Part shown: piece by piece, positions 42,824 through 50,558 of the stretch | How positions within the stretch are numbered: the first letter of the stretch is position 1 | How the letters are laid out: each line of letters opens with the position of its first letter | Assembly: GCA_017554235.1 (NCBI GenBank) | Contig: JAFZIV010000010.1 | Span: 1 to 64,000 of the forward strand | DNA: 64,000 nt | Direction: 5' to 3' | Source: Selenomonadaceae bacterium | GTDB taxonomy: Bacteria; Bacillota; Negativicutes; Selenomonadales; Selenomonadaceae | Notes under the pieces: generated by a model | What the model was told of the DNA's origin: nothing | The model's input: the letters and a program-made list of their open reading frames with translations, nothing else | The model's database searches: none | Position numbers and translations under genes: made by a program

Positions 42824-43440
42824 AATTTTTTCTCCAAATATTTTTTCAAGCCGTCAATGTCACCACTCTTAAGCAGTTGCCAAATTTCAGGCGTTAAACC
42901 TTCTCGCCAAAATTTTGTTCGTGCCTTATCGTCCGGTAAAATTTTTTTGACTTCTCGTCTAAGTTCGGAAATTATTTTTAATCCTTCGTCGAAGTTTGAA
43001 TCAAATTCCGTTTCTAACATTTCACGGACAAATTTTGAAAACGCAGGAGAATTTCCGCCCGTTGAAATAGTCAACATAAAATCGCCGCGTACAATCTTCG
43101 ACGGTACCGTAAAATCTCCGTCAAAATCTGTTACGACGTTGACCAAAAAATTTTTTTCCCGCGCAGATTCGGCAATAAATCTATTAACTTCAGCGTCATC
43201 AGTTGCCGCAATTAAAATCAGTCCGTCAGAAATTTTTTCTGTAGAATATTTTTCGCGAATTAATTTAATTTTCCCTGCGTCGACCAACTTTGAAATTTCC
43301 GCGCAGATTTCAGGCGCAATAACTTCAACTTGCGCACCGGCTTCAAGTAAGCCGCAAATTTTTCTGTAAGCAACTTTGCCGCCTCCGACAACGACGCATT
43401 TTTTATTTTCGACGATTAAATTTATTGGATAAACTTTCAT
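42805..43440 (-). CDS. precorrin-2 dehydrogenase / sirohydrochlorin ferrochelatase
   Basis: Oxidises precorrin-2 and inserts iron to make siroheme (the CysG N-terminal or Met8p-type enzyme), 211 residues. The start MKVYPINLIVENKKCVVVGGGKVAYRK in pieces holds the NAD-binding GGGKVA motif. LILIAATDDAEVNRFIAESA and DFMLTISTGGNSPAFSKFVRE follow. The methyltransferase half of CysG is absent. It lies nine bases after fbp and before the HAD gene on the minus strand. Confidence 0.93.
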   Translation of the reverse strand: MKVYPINLIVENKKCVVVGGGKVAYRKICGLLEAGAQVEVIAPEICAEISKLVDAGKIKLIREKYSTEKISDGLILIAATDDAEVNRFIAESAREKNFLVNVVTDFDGDFTVPSKIVRGDFMLTISTGGNSPAFSKFVREMLETEFDSNFDEGLKIISELRREVKKILPDDKARTKFWREGLTPEIWQLLKSGDIDGLKKYLEKKLCDTNF

Positions 43441-43449
43441 CTTAAAAAA

Positions 43450-45360
43450 TTATTTTGGCTGAAGTTGTCCCGATTGATACGCTTCCAAAAGTTTGTTCAA
43501 TCCAATAATTTCATCGTAAATATCTTTCTTGCCGTGATCCGTGTCGCCAATCGTCAAGCGCGTATTCCTAAGCTCAATAATTTTTGATTCTGACTCAATG
43601 TCCGTATTATTTTTTAACGCCGTCTTAATGTCGGCAATTTTTTCGTGTTGCAAGATACGAATACTGCGCGAATTTGAAATCAGCGTGTAGCCGGAAATGC
43701 CCGTCTTCTTGTGATACGGTCGACTAAAGCCGCCGTCGATACAAAAAACTTTTCCATTAGCTTTAATAGGCGATTCACCTTGACTGACTTTAACGGGAAC
43801 ATGACCGTTGATAATGTGTCCGTTTTTCGCGTCAAGCCCAAATTCTTCCAAAATTGCATTGCAAATTTTTTCATCGTCAATCAAGTCATAATAAAAATCG
43901 GACGGCTCTTTATAAGTTTCCTCGTCTTTGAGAAATGCCCGCTCAAAAGTATGAAATTCTCTTCCTGCAATCGGTGAAAGCAATCCGCACCATAAAAAAT
44001 ACATAAAATCTAAATCTGCGCGGTTACGTTTCAAATAAGCTTGACGGGCGCGTTGGTCGACATAATCAAAATAATTTTTACCAAAATATTTTTTATTGTC
44101 GAAAGTAATTTCCTTAAAAGTTCCGTCCTCATTCATCGGCACATTGGCATGGAAAAGTAAATTTCCATTGTAACAAATGTAAACGCCGCCTTTTTGGTAC
44201 AAATAATTTAAATGAACATTCAACAAAGAACTTTCCATAAAATTATCTTGAAGTTCCTCAATAATTTTTTGTTCATCATCCGTCAAAGAGTAACGGTCGG
44301 ACGCGTCACGTTGAATTGTCGGGAATGAAACATTTTCTTTCAATTCGTAGTCAATACCGTTAATTGTCACGCAATTTTTTTCAAAATTAATTTTGTCAAG
44401 CAAAAGGCGGCTTTCCATTTTAAAATCGGGATTTCTACGAATCAGTTGTCCTTCAAGCTTAAACATAATCATTTCGATAGCTTTTTCGGCGGCTTTAATC
44501 GGTTCATAGTCGGGATAAATATTCGACGCAAAAATTATAAGCGGACGCAAACTGATTCCGTAACCGCGCTCCAAAACGTCAGTGTTGCCGTAATGCAAAC
44601 TATTTTTTACAACTGTTGCCGCGCAGATTTCACTACCTAACGCCGCGCCAATCCAAACTACATCATGGTTGCCCCATTGAATATCTACGTCTGGTTGCTC
44701 CATAAGCAAATTTAAAATCGCGTCGGGGCGGTTGCCTCTGTCAAAAAAATCTCCTACAAAATGCAAACGATTTACCGCTAACCGTTTTATCAGTACCGTA
44801 AACGCGCAAATAAAATCTGCGCCGCTGTCAATCGCTACAATCGAATCCAAAAGTTTTTTATGATAAATCGCCTGCGCGGACTCGGATTCAGGACGCGTAT
44901 TAATCAGCTCGACAATTATTGACGCATAATTTTTCGGTATTAACTCACGCACTTTGAATGAAGGATATTTGTAAGACATAAACTTCGACAACTCTAAAAG
45001 TTGCGAAAGATTTTTCAAATACCAATCGGAAGTATCAAGCCCGCGTGATTTAATCTGCTTAATTTTTTCTTCAGGATAATAAATCAGCGTGCAAAATTCC
45101 GCCTTCTCCTCCGTCGTCAAGCGAACGCCGAAACAAAAATCAACTTTTTCATGAATGACGCCCGAACAATTATTGATTATGTGCGAAAATAAATCGTATT
45201 CGCCGTGCAAGTCGCTCATAAAATGTTCTGTGCCTTTTGGCAAACTTAAGCGCGATTGCAAATAAATTAATTTCTCATAAATCGATTCTTTTGTAGGATA
45301 TTTTTCTGACAAAATCCTAAGCAAGCTGTCCAAATAATTTTCTTGATTTTCATTCGGCAT
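43450..45360 (-). CDS. fbp: class III fructose-1,6-bisphosphatase
   Basis: Gluconeogenic phosphatase of the Firmicutes type, 636 residues, with a calcineurin-like metal site. Seen are FMSDLHGEYDLFSHIINN (metal motif), HFVGDFFDRGNRPDAILNLL, WGNHDVVWIGAALGSE, YLKRNRADLDFMYFLWCGLL, GHVPVKVSQGESPIKANGK and CIDGGFSRPYHKKTGISGYT. It is the first gene of a minus-strand trio with the siroheme enzyme and HAD phosphatase. The combination with aldolase at 31.9 kb fits growth on organic acids. Confidence 0.96.
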   Translation of the reverse strand: MPNENQENYLDSLLRILSEKYPTKESIYEKLIYLQSRLSLPKGTEHFMSDLHGEYDLFSHIINNCSGVIHEKVDFCFGVRLTTEEKAEFCTLIYYPEEKIKQIKSRGLDTSDWYLKNLSQLLELSKFMSYKYPSFKVRELIPKNYASIIVELINTRPESESAQAIYHKKLLDSIVAIDSGADFICAFTVLIKRLAVNRLHFVGDFFDRGNRPDAILNLLMEQPDVDIQWGNHDVVWIGAALGSEICAATVVKNSLHYGNTDVLERGYGISLRPLIIFASNIYPDYEPIKAAEKAIEMIMFKLEGQLIRRNPDFKMESRLLLDKINFEKNCVTINGIDYELKENVSFPTIQRDASDRYSLTDDEQKIIEELQDNFMESSLLNVHLNYLYQKGGVYICYNGNLLFHANVPMNEDGTFKEITFDNKKYFGKNYFDYVDQRARQAYLKRNRADLDFMYFLWCGLLSPIAGREFHTFERAFLKDEETYKEPSDFYYDLIDDEKICNAILEEFGLDAKNGHIINGHVPVKVSQGESPIKANGKVFCIDGGFSRPYHKKTGISGYTLISNSRSIRILQHEKIADIKTALKNNTDIESESKIIELRNTRLTIGDTDHGKKDIYDEIIGLNKLLEAYQSGQLQPK

Positions 45361-45463
45361 AGGAGACGCTCCCTTCGTCTGAAAAATTTATTTATCATAT
45401 GATAGCACAAATTGAAATTTAGTGTTAAAATTATTTTGAAAAATTTTTAACGTGGTGATGTAA

Positions 45464-46192
45464 ATGTTGGAATTAAAAAATATTTCTTTTAATGTTGTCG
45501 ACGGAGATAAAAACGTTGAGATAATAAAAAATTTAAGTCTTAAAATCCCCAATAAAAAATTTGTTGTCTTGACCGGTCCGAATGGCGGCGGTAAATCGAC
45601 TTTGGCAAAAATTATCGCAGGAATTGAAAAACCTACTGAAGGAAAAATAATTTTTAACGATGAGGATATTACCGAAAAAAATATTACTGAACGCGCAAAT
45701 TTGGGAATCAGCTTTGCATTTCAAAATCCCGTGAAATTTAAAGGCTTGGAAGTTATCGACTTACTTAGATTGTCGTCAAGAAAAAAATTATCAATGGACG
45801 AAGCTTGCGAATATCTTTCAGAAGTCGGACTCTGCGCGAAAGATTATATCCATCGTGAAGTAAATTCTTCATTGTCTGGCGGAGAATTGAAACGCATTGA
45901 AATTGCTACGATTTTGGCGCGACAAACAAAGTTATCTATTTTTGATGAGCCTGAAGCCGGTATTGATTTATGGAGCTTTCAAAATCTGATAAAAATTTTT
46001 GAAAGAATGCGGAAAGAAATTCATAACAGTTCGATAATAATTATTTCGCATCAGGAACGCTTGATTAGCATTGCGGACGAAATTATTGTCCTTGCTGAAG
46101 GACAGATTCAGTATCAAGGCAACAGTGAAGAAATTTTGCCGAAAATTATCGGTACAAAATCAATTTCAAGCGTTTGTAACAAACTTAAGTGA
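45464..46192 (+). CDS. sufC: Fe-S cluster assembly ATPase SufC
   Basis: ABC-type ATPase that powers the SufB scaffold, 242 residues. Walker A is LTGPNGGGKSTLAKII, the Q-loop is FAFQNPVKFKGL, the signature is SSLSGGELKRIEIATIL, and Walker B is LSIFDEPEAGIDLWSF, followed by the switch histidine in IISHQERL. It lies 12 bases before the only SufB-like gene. Confidence 0.94.
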   Translation: MLELKNISFNVVDGDKNVEIIKNLSLKIPNKKFVVLTGPNGGGKSTLAKIIAGIEKPTEGKIIFNDEDITEKNITERANLGISFAFQNPVKFKGLEVIDLLRLSSRKKLSMDEACEYLSEVGLCAKDYIHREVNSSLSGGELKRIEIATILARQTKLSIFDEPEAGIDLWSFQNLIKIFERMRKEIHNSSIIIISHQERLISIADEIIVLAEGQIQYQGNSEEILPKIIGTKSISSVCNKLK

Positions 46193-46204
46193 GGAAGTGA
46201 TATT

Positions 46205-47131
46205 TTGTTTAAGATGGACGAAATTCAAAAAAGGATTCTGAAAGAAGTAGCCGGTTTACATACAATTCCTGTTGGCGCATATAACTTTCGAGTCAACGGC
46301 AAACTTGCGGGACGTTCAAGCAGTAATAACATTGAAATTTCCGGCAAAGATGACGGCTCCGGAATTGACATTCAAATAAAAGACGGAACAGTTAATGAAA
46401 GCGTTCATATCCCCGTAGTTTTGAGTGCAAGCGGCTTGACTGAAACAGTTTATAATGATTTTTATATCGGTACAAATTGCGACGTTTTAATTGTTGCAGG
46501 TTGCGGGATTGATAATTGTGGCAGTCAAAATTCCGAGCATGACGGCGTACACAGATTTTTCATCGGAAAAAATTCAAAGGTTAAATACGTTGAAAAACAT
46601 TACGGCTCCGGCGACGGTACAGGCAAAAGAATTTTAAATCCCGTCACTGAAGTTAAAATGGACGAAGGCAGTACGCTTGAAATGGAAATGGTTCAAATTA
46701 AAGGCGTTGATTCTACAAGACGAATGACGACAGCTGAATTGGATTCAAATGCGCGGCTGATAATTCGTGAAAGATTGATGACGCATGGCGAACAAAAAGC
46801 TTGGAGTAAATATCGAGTCGAACTTAACGGCGAAAATTCCAGCGCAGATGTTGTAAGTCGCGGCGTTGCTAGGGACAAATCTTATCAAAAATTGGACTTG
46901 TGCATTGTCGGCAACGCGGCTTGTCACGGGCATACGGAATGCGATTCAATAATTATGGACGAAGGAAAAATTTTAGCTGTACCGTCTTTGGAAGCCAATC
47001 ACGTTGACGCAATGCTTGTTCACGAAGCCGCTATAGGTAAAATTGCAGGCGAACAGCTGATAAAATTAATGACGTTGGGATTGACTGAAAAAGAGGCTGA
47101 AGAACAAATTATCAACGGATTTTTAAAATAA
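46205..47131 (+). CDS. sufB: short SufB/SufD-like Fe-S scaffold protein
   Basis: Scaffold partner of SufC, 308 residues against about 470 for usual SufB. The TTG start follows GAGGAAGTGATA. The SufBD beta-helix region is recognisable: ILIVAGCGIDNCG-like core (VLIVAGCGIDNC), HRFFIGKNSKVKYVEKHYG, RRMTTAELDSNARLIIRERL, SRGVARDKSYQKLDL and the C-terminal EANHVDAMLVHEAAIGKIAGEQLIKLM in pieces. No sufD, sufS or sufU gene is adjacent. A two-gene SufCB set with a short scaffold resembles the minimal SUF (SMS) systems described in archaea and some anaerobes. Confidence 0.88.
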   Translation: MFKMDEIQKRILKEVAGLHTIPVGAYNFRVNGKLAGRSSSNNIEISGKDDGSGIDIQIKDGTVNESVHIPVVLSASGLTETVYNDFYIGTNCDVLIVAGCGIDNCGSQNSEHDGVHRFFIGKNSKVKYVEKHYGSGDGTGKRILNPVTEVKMDEGSTLEMEMVQIKGVDSTRRMTTAELDSNARLIIRERLMTHGEQKAWSKYRVELNGENSSADVVSRGVARDKSYQKLDLCIVGNAACHGHTECDSIIMDEGKILAVPSLEANHVDAMLVHEAAIGKIAGEQLIKLMTLGLTEKEAEEQIINGFLK

Positions 47132-47158
47132 TTTTGAGAAAAATTTTAACTTCAAACT

Positions 47159-47203
47159 AAAAAATCTGCACGAACATTTAAGTTTATGCAGACTTTTTTA
47201 TTG
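47159..47203. terminator. bidirectional terminator repeat, copy 1
   Basis: AAAAAATCTGCA pairs with TGCAGACTTTTTT around a 16-base loop, giving T-runs on both strands. It serves sufB and the convergent outer-membrane gene. A run of 34 bases (47159-47192) is identical to 48326-48359 in the same orientation. Confidence 0.8.
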
Positions 47204-47255
47204 GCGAAATTAAACGCCGTTTATTTATGACTCAAAAATTTTTATAATTACAAGA

Positions 47256-48176
47256 TTAAAAATCATAGCTGATACCGGCAAACGGTCCGCTAAGACGCAA
47301 TTTAGCATCATCGTTATGTCTATGGGCTTTTACTTCAATCCTTCTATAACCGACATTGATTCCGAAATTCTCTATGGGTTTGTAATGAAGTCCTGCTTCA
47401 ATGTCGTAGAAGTGTCCGTAACCACCGAGAGGAAGACCTTCAATTTGGGCGTAAGCTTTCAACTCCGGCATAATATATGCGTAACCACCGATACCGAGCG
47501 TAGGAACGGGAACGCCAAATTTTTCGCTTCTTTCTTCGTATTGCGTGGCGGATATTTGATTCCCGTTGTCATCAACGGCATATCCTTGACCATTTACTTT
47601 ACCTTGCCAATACATTCCTGTGAGACCGTACATCCAGTCTACACCATAATTTTCTTCGGTAACAATGGGATTCGTAATGTCCAACTTCAAGTAATGGAAA
47701 TCACTTTGAGAATGTACATTGCCGTTGACGCCGTATCTAATATTATCTACAATGAGTCCTCTACCCAAAGTGTTTGCATCTACATCTCCGGCACCATGAA
47801 CGTGAATATAATCCAGCTTAAAACGATTGTACTGGAAAATAAACTCAGGTGCGTTATCATTGCCGAAACCTAGCGTGTCTTTAAAACCCACGTCTCCGCC
47901 GTTAAATGAAGTTTTGTCCGTATGTACTTTAGCGTCGAAATGCGGCGCATAAAATCTCGCCTGAACGGACATAGGAAGATTTTTGTCAAACATTCCTTTA
48001 ACTCCGAATTTGGTAGGAGCTTTAGTTTTATTCTCGTAGGAAAGCGGAACATGATTAGCAACCTGTTTAGAATCGGTTACTTCATTTTCATCAGTGCTTG
48101 CCGCATAAGCAAAGCCAGATACACCCATTATAGAAACGGCAGTAATTGCCGTCGCCAAAATTTTTTTAAGCATCAT
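47256..48176 (-). CDS. predicted outer-membrane beta-barrel protein
   Basis: The 306-residue protein has a Sec signal (1-25, ending AYA) and then alternating hydrophobic/polar strands of about ten residues (YGVDWMYGLTGMYWQGKV, IGGYAYIMPELKAYAQIEG, IEAGLHYKPIENFGINVGYR in part). It ends in aromatic Phe (ISYDF), the usual barrel signal. I do not recognise a specific family or ligand. It stands alone with a strong promoter, a palindrome at the predicted transcript start and terminator repeats on both sides. The best ribosome site (AAGGAGG, 48216-48222) is about 39 bases before ATG 48176, and an in-frame stop bars an earlier start. Confidence 0.8.
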   Translation of the reverse strand: MMLKKILATAITAVSIMGVSGFAYAASTDENEVTDSKQVANHVPLSYENKTKAPTKFGVKGMFDKNLPMSVQARFYAPHFDAKVHTDKTSFNGGDVGFKDTLGFGNDNAPEFIFQYNRFKLDYIHVHGAGDVDANTLGRGLIVDNIRYGVNGNVHSQSDFHYLKLDITNPIVTEENYGVDWMYGLTGMYWQGKVNGQGYAVDDNGNQISATQYEERSEKFGVPVPTLGIGGYAYIMPELKAYAQIEGLPLGGYGHFYDIEAGLHYKPIENFGINVGYRRIEVKAHRHNDDAKLRLSGPFAGISYDF

Positions 48177-48248
48177 AATTCAGCCAAATTTACACAAAAT
48201 AAATCTAGCGTTTTTCCTCCTTAAAACTACTATTAGATTAACCTTCGG

Positions 48249-48260
48249 AGTGTCGACACT
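48249..48260. promoter_or_regulatory. perfect 12-bp palindrome at the barrel-gene transcript start
   Basis: AGTGTCGACACT starts where +1 is expected from the -10 box at 48267-48272. It could be an operator or a 5' mRNA hairpin. Confidence 0.45.
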
Positions 48261-48266
48261 TTAGAA

Positions 48267-48295
48267 ATTTTAAAACACAAATATAATTTTGTCAA
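48267..48295 (-). promoter_or_regulatory. promoter of the outer-membrane barrel gene
   Basis: Minus strand: consensus TTGACA (48295-48290), a 17-bp spacer, TAAAAT (48272-48267). The predicted leader is about 83 bases. Confidence 0.7.
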
Positions 48296-48325
48296 CTTTT
48301 AAAAATTCATCAAATTTTTGAAATA

Positions 48326-48369
48326 AAAAAATCTGCACGAACATTTAAGTTTATGCAGAGTTCTTTTAT
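48326..48369. terminator. terminator repeat, copy 2 (after hfq)
   Basis: A near-identical copy of the hairpin at 47159, with TGCAGAGTTCTTTT at its right side. It ends the minus-strand hfq transcript and lies upstream of the barrel-gene promoter. Confidence 0.8.
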
Positions 48370-48389
48370 TGCGTTACGAAAATTATTTT

Positions 48390-48659
48390 CTATGCGTTTT
48401 CTTCCTGCGCAGAATCAGCGGGAGCAGGGGAACCTTCAATCGTAACTTTCACAGGCTTTGCGGGAGTAATGGTAGAAATTGCATGCTTGTAAATCAGCTG
48501 CTGTTTACCCATTCCCTCAATAATCACTGTGAAGTTATCGAAACCGCGCACATTTCCTTTAATTTGAAAACCGTTTACAAGATGAACGGTGATAGGAACA
48601 TTTTCTTTACGCGCTTGATTCAGAAATAAATCCTGAATGTTTGGAACTTTTACTGCCAT
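48390..48659 (-). CDS. hfq: RNA chaperone Hfq
   Basis: Hexameric Sm-like protein that pairs small RNAs with mRNAs, 89 residues. Sm1 covers [20 protein letters not shown] and [19 protein letters not shown]; Sm2 is the YKHAISTI motif. The tail (about 70-89) is Ala/Glu-rich and disordered. The ribosome site is AAAGGAGAAA at 48670-48679. It is 348 bases after miaA, an order (miaA-hfq) shared with many bacteria but with an unusually long gap. Confidence 0.97.
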   Translation of the reverse strand: MAVKVPNIQDLFLNQARKENVPITVHLVNGFQIKGNVRGFDNFTVIIEGMGKQQLIYKHAISTITPAKPVKVTIEGSPAPADSAQEENA

Positions 48660-49007
48660 TTCTGAAAAATTTCTCCTTTGTAATAAATTTTCGCCGAAAG
48701 GCGAGCGGGCATAAATGCTGATAAAGCCGCCGCCCGCTAGCGTAAAAATCCTTCGCCAATGTTATCCCGCAGTTTTTGTTTGCAACACTGTCCCTGTTGC
48801 TCAGGACTGTTTAATCACAAACCGTAGAGCGGCAGATTAGGATTAACGTCCGCCGGTACCTATATATTTGCAGGTAACGTAGTTAAAACTAAGGCTAATC
48901 ACAGAAAATCCGAGATTTTAAATTTGTTGTTTAGGCAAATTCAGCAACCTATGATTTCTGAAAATTTCTCCTTTAAAGTATTTTTAGCCGAATTAACTTC
49001 GACTTTT
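48660..49007 (-). other. 348-base gap between miaA and hfq with hairpins and a duplicated hfq ribosome site
   Basis: No ORF is convincing here. Read on the minus strand, the block AAAGGAGAAATTTTCAGAAAT occurs near the miaA end (about 48956-48976). It recurs with one extra T right before the hfq ATG (about 48658-48679). Between them are a GCGGGC/GCCCGC stem and a TCGCCTTTCGGCGA hairpin near hfq. Several short direct words (TGTGATTA) also occur. It could be a long hfq leader, an independent small RNA, or a decayed partial duplication of the hfq start. I could not match it to a known RNA family. Confidence 0.45.
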
Positions 49008-49805
49008 CTAATCAACATTAAACCAATAAATATATTTCATACGCCGATACCAAGTCAGCTGGCGTTTAGCAAAATTTCTTGTAGCCTGTTTGACTTTTGA
49101 AATTGCCTCGTCGAGTGAAATTTTTCCTTGAAGATGTTCGACGACTTCTTTATAACCGATACCCGACATTGCTTGAGAATTGGGGTTTACACCTTGACTT
49201 AAAAGTTTTTGCACTTCGTCAACGAGTCCTGCGGCAAACATTTTTTCCGTACGTTCATCAATTCGCTTGTATAAAATTTCTCTTGGCATTGTCAAGCCGA
49301 TTACCAAAGCATTGTAATTTAGTTCGCCCGTCTCCAAAAAATTTTTCTCCTGACTTTTTGCGCCGTCTTCGCTAAATTTGTAACCTTCGACAAGTGCTTG
49401 AATGTAAAGCCCTGTACCGCCCGCAATTATAGGAATTTTACCTGCGCGGTTTAATTCCGTGATAATTGGAGTTGCACGCCTTACAAATTCTGCGACACTA
49501 AATTTTTCGTTCGGCTCAAGGATGTCAATTAAATGGTGCTTAACTTTCACGCGGTCAAGTTCACCGGGTTTAGCTGTGCCGACGTTAAAATTTTTGTACA
49601 CGGACATTGAATCTGCAGAAATTATTTCTGTCCCAAAAATTTCTGCCAACTCTAACGCCAATTTACTTTTCCCAGTCGCCGTCGCACCTAAGATTACTAT
49701 CAACTTTTCTTTCGACGAAGTGTCTGACGAAAGTGATTTTACCCAATTTACAATTTTTGTCAAGTCTAACGGCTCGCCGTCAAATTCTTTTATCTGATTG
49801 CGCAT
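49008..49805 (-). CDS. miaA: tRNA dimethylallyltransferase
   Basis: Adds a dimethylallyl group to A37 of tRNAs that read UNN codons. Of 265 residues, the P-loop GATATGKSKLA begins at about residue 40 after an unusual 33-residue N-terminal extension. ISADSMSVYKNFNVGTAKP, HHLIDILEPNEKFSVAEF, IIAGGTGLYIQALVEGY and the C-terminal QAMSGIGYKEVVEHL with RNFAKRQLTWYRRM identify it. It is shorter than the usual 300 or so residues because the middle insertion domain is reduced. ATG 49805 abuts the stop of the UPF0173 gene. Confidence 0.94.
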   Translation of the reverse strand: MRNQIKEFDGEPLDLTKIVNWVKSLSSDTSSKEKLIVILGATATGKSKLALELAEIFGTEIISADSMSVYKNFNVGTAKPGELDRVKVKHHLIDILEPNEKFSVAEFVRRATPIITELNRAGKIPIIAGGTGLYIQALVEGYKFSEDGAKSQEKNFLETGELNYNALVIGLTMPREILYKRIDERTEKMFAAGLVDEVQKLLSQGVNPNSQAMSGIGYKEVVEHLQGKISLDEAISKVKQATRNFAKRQLTWYRRMKYIYWFNVD

Positions 49806-50465
49806 TTAAATTAATTCGATTGATTCGCCGGGCTTAACAATGTGAACCTGCGCGGACTTTACGAGATTTTTAAATTCTTCGGGATTTTGTTCAATCGGTT
49901 GCCACGTGTTGTAATGAATTGGGATTGCATTTTTCGCGCCAAGAAATTCAACAGCCTTTGCCGCGTCAATCGCGTCCATAGTGAAATGTCCGCCAATCGG
50001 TAAAATCGCATAGTCAATCGCGTCACGCTCGCCAATCAATTTCATATCGCCGAAAAGGCAAGTGTCACCGGCAAAATAAATTATTTTTCCGCCAATCGAC
50101 AAAACATAACCGCAAGCAACTCCGCCGCTGACTCCCGCGCTGTGCATAGCTGGAACCATTCGCGCATAACCGAAAGGCAATTTAATCGTGCCGCCTAAAT
50201 TCATTCCAATAGTTTTGACATTCATACCGCCAAAATCCATAATTTCAGGAATGCCGATAACAGTAACATCGTTTTTATCTATGATAACATCAGCGTCGCC
50301 AACGTGATCGCCGTGAGCGTGAGTTATGAAAAGATAATCTGCCTTAACTTCCTCCGGCTTAATCGTAGCTTGAGGATTGCCCGTCAAAAAAGGATCGAAC
50401 AAAACTTTGTACTTGCCGTCGTCAAGTTGAAAACAAGCATGTCCGTAATAATTAAACTTCAACAA
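49806..50465 (-). CDS. UPF0173 metal-dependent hydrolase
   Basis: Metallo-beta-lactamase-fold protein of about 219 residues. It shows FNYYGHACFQLDDG, the metal motif FITHAHGDHVGDA, YFAGDTCLFGDM and PIGGHFTMDAIDAAKAV. The physiological substrate of this family is unknown. I chose TTG 50465, about ten bases after TTGGAGAG; GTG 50474 overlaps that site. The upstream open frame to 50522 adds a basic stretch with no family match. Its stop directly precedes the miaA ATG. Confidence 0.88.
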   Translation of the reverse strand: MLKFNYYGHACFQLDDGKYKVLFDPFLTGNPQATIKPEEVKADYLFITHAHGDHVGDADVIIDKNDVTVIGIPEIMDFGGMNVKTIGMNLGGTIKLPFGYARMVPAMHSAGVSGGVACGYVLSIGGKIIYFAGDTCLFGDMKLIGERDAIDYAILPIGGHFTMDAIDAAKAVEFLGAKNAIPIHYNTWQPIEQNPEEFKNLVKSAQVHIVKPGESIELI

Positions 50466-50558
50466 ATTTATCACTCTCCAAAAATTTTTTCTAACAAAAA
50501 AGCGCGTACTAAATTTCCGCACCTTAAATTCTACTTTCGTTAAACTTAATCCTGCAAG

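Noticed and set aside
43711-44640. Many opposite-strand ORFs over fbp, the kinase and other genes
   Set aside because: They have no ribosome sites or family motifs and mirror the codon pattern of the real genes, so they are treated as shadows.
48700-48980. 6S RNA, M-box or other known riboswitch in the miaA-hfq gap
   Set aside because: I compared the sequence from memory with 6S, M-box, SAM, c-di-GMP and T-box features. No core motif was convincing, so it is described only as structured and unexplained.
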